Source: Chamaecyparis obtusa
Lineage: Eukaryota; Streptophyta; Pinopsida; Cupressales; Cupressaceae
Length of the DNA: 64,000 nt
Assembly: GCA_027943335.1 (NCBI GenBank)
Contig: BSBK01006348.1
Location: 743,001-807,000, forward strand
Direction: 5' to 3'
The notes beneath the pieces were generated by a model that was not told the DNA's origin, did no database searches, and saw only the letters and a program-made list of their open reading frames with translations. Made by a program: the position numbers and the translations under genes. Below are positions 61,741 to 64,000 of this stretch, in pieces (the stretch's first letter is position 1; each line of letters opens with the position of its first letter).

Positions 61741-62011
61741 TAGCTGAGAAACATAATTGTAGGCATCATAGTCACAATCTTTTGGAGACAACGTAATTGA
61801 GTTGTGTACCCAAGCGGTGTAGAGCAACTTCTGCACCCCCAATTCCAAATTGAATATATCTTTTGGAGGACATTGTATTCATGAGAAAATAGATATAGTC
61901 AACTTGGAATCGGGGGTGCAAGAGTTTCTCTCCATCGTCTGGGTATACAACTCAATTACGTTGTCTCCAAAAAATTGTGACCATGATGCCTACAATTATG
62001 TTTCTTAGCTG
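61741..62011. mobile_element. MITE-like foldback element with ~120-bp arms
   Basis: 61741-61861 and 61891-62011 are inverted copies with a loop of about 29 bases. Shared words include AACATAATTGTAGGCATCAT, GGAGACAACGTAATTGAGTT and TGCACCCCC. I estimate more than 85 percent arm identity by eye. No open frame. Flanking target duplication is unclear. Confidence 0.6.
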
Positions 62012-62027
62012 TTGTGTTCGAGGACCC

Positions 62028-62107
62028 CTTATGACCCTTTATGACCATTTATGATCCCTAAGAATACATCTTAGAGGTCTTAAAATGTCATAAAGGGTCA
62101 TATGAGG
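62028..62107. repeat. Small imperfect hairpin
   Basis: CCCTTATGACCCTTTATGAC at 62029 pairs with GTCATAAAGGGTCATATGAG at about 62088. TTATGACC is also directly repeated in the left arm. Confidence 0.5.
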
Positions 62108-62208
62108 CTCTTAGGAGGGGCCAGATGAGCTTCCACCTTCACGTGGTTGGCCTTGTTAAGTAGAGAATGTTATACTCTTCTTGAAACAAAGAGAAGCTCA
62201 ATAATTGA

Positions 62209-62545
62209 AGGTCTGATTAGTCCACGGAATCATTCTTTGTCCTATTTCCTTTTAACAAAGTCTCAACTATCAATGATACAATACATTTGATGCCCTCAGC
62301 TATCAATACAAATGACGCCTAGCTAGAAGCTCATGTGCTGTCCATTTGATAACCATAGTCAATATTTCAAAAAAATGGATATCCTTGAGCACAAGCACCA
62401 ATAACATCAAATAATGGAGTTAAAGCATGGACTAGGGCACAACACCAGTAGAATGCGATCATTTCAGTGACAACAATATACAATGGCATCATTAAACATA
62501 TATGCCAGTAATATCAACAAACGTGAATCCAAACATTTGAAAACC
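62209..62545 (-). repeat. Inverted copy of repeat family P
   Basis: The complement matches about 52600-52940: AAAAGGAAATAGGACAAAGA, CTTCTAGCTAGGC, TTGTGCTCAAGGATATCC and CATGCCCTAG-like words (here TGTGCCCTAG). The two blocks are 9.3 kb apart in opposite orientation. Confidence 0.7.
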
Positions 62546-62889
62546 AATGACATGTTTACAAAAAAGGTCTAATAGAACTCCCAATAATTCTTAAACATAC
62601 TTTATTTGATATGATGAATTCTTAAACAATTAAGGTTGGAGTAGACATAGTTATCACATTTTTTTTTGTGTGGTACAAGGAAAATTTGGCTAGGTCAAAT
62701 CTTCCTTCGTGCTAGCAGTCTACATAATTAGACCTTTATTAACAATTGATCATATCAGATAACTAGTATGTTTAAGAATTGTTGGGATTGGTCCTTTGGC
62801 ATGTATTAAACAAAATATATAGAATTTTCAACATATTATTATCATTCTATTTATTTGTTGTAAACATGCCATTGGTTCAGTTTTGTAAC

Positions 62890-63330
62890 TTCACTATTGT
62901 ATGAGTGGATTATGCATGAACAGTTAACATTAAACAAGGAGCAAACTCCTCAACACATCTTGGAAACTCCATTCACTTCTACCAAGAATAAAGCATTTAA
63001 TCCATTCAACATTACATATAATCATTAGACAGTTACATTTTCTGACTGTGTAGAGGAACAGTCACGACCAAAACGATCAAAACTACTTTCATCCTTGCAC
63101 AAACTATTCCAAACTTCAAGTAAAATGAGCAATATGCTATATCAAATAATTCATATTCATAGTAACCATTCAAAGGATCATTTTTTCAATGAACCCTCTG
63201 ATTGTACCCCTGTGGCAGAGAAAGGAAACTTAGTAAAACCAGTCTATGCCATTGTTTGTGAGGGTACAATCATGATAAGTGCCTCTCAAACCTCTCCAAA
63301 CATGTAAGATTGTCTTTAAATACTTTATTG
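62890..63330 (-). repeat. Inverted copy of repeat family S
   Basis: The complement matches 56350-56830. It contains the plus-strand open frame 63095-63307 (MHKLFQTSSKMSNMLYQIIH start), homologous to 56372-56587. Another inverted piece follows at 63530-63770. Confidence 0.7.
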
Positions 63331-63775
63331 ATCTCTTCAAAACATTAACCAAATCAAACCTACATTTGAATCCACACACAATAACCCCAAAATGAAGGGT
63401 TTTGTATCCTTTAATGAATCTCAATCATTGGTAATGCATGGATAGTCAAACCAGTAGTCTCCAAAGCATTGAATAAGTGATTGGATTGTATTTCATACAT
63501 GCCAAAGGACTAGTTGTATGAAATTGTCAATCACATAGCATTTCACTATTGTATGAGTGGATTGTGCAGGAACAGTTAACATTAAACAAGGAGCAAACTC
63601 CTCAACACATCTTGGAAACCATTGAATTCAATAATAAATGAAACCTAACACCAACACTATTCCTTCCATTCACTTCTACCAAGAATAAAGAATTTAATCC
63701 ATTCAACATTACATATAATCATTAGACAGTTGCATTTCCTGACTGTGTACTAGAGGAACAGTCATGACCAAAATG

Positions 63776-64000
63776 ATCCAAACATTTGAAAATAGTGAAT
63801 CGATATCCTTGAGCACAAGCACCAATAACATCAAATAATGGAGATAAAGCAAGAGCTAGGGAATGACATTAGTAGAATGCAATCATTTTAGAGAGCATTC
63901 ATGATCAAATAAAATGCAATGCATTTGAAATTTGCGGTTGAATATGATGCCAGAGGCTTGAAAGATGAAGAAATCACATACGAAGAACATGCCATTGGTT
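63776..64000 (-). repeat. Inverted copy of repeat family P at the window edge
   Basis: 63776-63985 is the complement of about 52447-52640 and of 55890-56130. The last bases, GAAGAACATGCCATTGGTT, are the complement of 55829-55847, so the junction order differs from the left arm. Confidence 0.65.

Larger units (their letters stand above)
52202..64000 (+). mobile_element. CACTA-type DNA transposon, left end and body (right end not reached)
   Basis: CACTACTACATTTGGGG at 52202 splits the RT10 integrase frame and begins with the five-base signature of CACTA/En-Spm transposons. Subterminal words (TTTTCGACGAG, CCCGATGATGTCGG) follow. The three bases before it, TAA, would be the target duplication. 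The matching ...TAGTG end was not found to 64000, so the length is at least 11.8 kb, if one element accounts for all of it. No transposase (TNP2/TNPD-like) frame is recognised. The body is a mosaic of repeats in both orientations. Confidence 0.5.

Overview
The window looks like intergenic DNA from a large, repeat-rich plant nuclear genome. It is AT-rich, and I find no host single-copy gene, rRNA, tRNA or CRISPR. Almost everything I can identify is a nested, decayed retrotransposon (Ty1/copia and Ty3/gypsy) or DNA transposon. The long LTRs, the range of Copia, Tat-like and chromodomain Gypsy lineages and the extreme decay would suit a gymnosperm, but that is inference. No host gene is available to fix the taxon.

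Layout. 1-4734: a minus-strand element (RT1) with a Lys/Glu-rich reading frame and a candidate 3' LTR. 5603-22866: a minus-strand Tat-like Gypsy element (RT2) framed by a 3.4 kb direct repeat (LTR A and LTR B) around a gag remnant; LTR A is split by RT3. 7401-14484: RT3, a complete non-autonomous LTR element with two ~1.05 kb LTRs, an initiator-Met PBS and a polypurine tract. It has a gag-like frame with four CCHC knuckles and, where pol should be, an unknown frame of about 1,040 codons. 22935-25282: a degenerate Gypsy integrase, sub-repeats and an LTR-like block with a TATA box. 27401-29406: a Copia LTR plus gag start (RT5), cut by another LTR (RT6). 29553-30997: a decayed plant-mobile-domain gene with a recognisable intron. 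31690-36138: a minus-strand Copia element (RT7).

36552-49380: a minus-strand LTR element (RT8) with LTRs C and D. LTR C contains a complete 8.0 kb chromovirus, RT9 (37334-45334), with a perfect 5-bp target-site duplication. LTR D is cut on its right by a minus-strand chromovirus, RT10 (49381-52201), whose integrase is cut by the end of a CACTA-type transposon at 52202. From there to 64000 lies a mosaic of direct, tandem and inverted repeats with no recognisable transposase.

Two themes run through the window. First, insertion history can be read directly, because the partner LTR keeps the empty site for both RT3 and RT9. Second, decay is dominated by C-to-T and G-to-A changes: RT9 keeps one frame over 4.6 kb despite 24 premature or terminal stops. 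In RT3 and RT9 the stops are mostly TAG, while CAA codons largely survive, which fits loss of methylated cytosine at CHG (CAG) sites. Counts quoted here are by hand.
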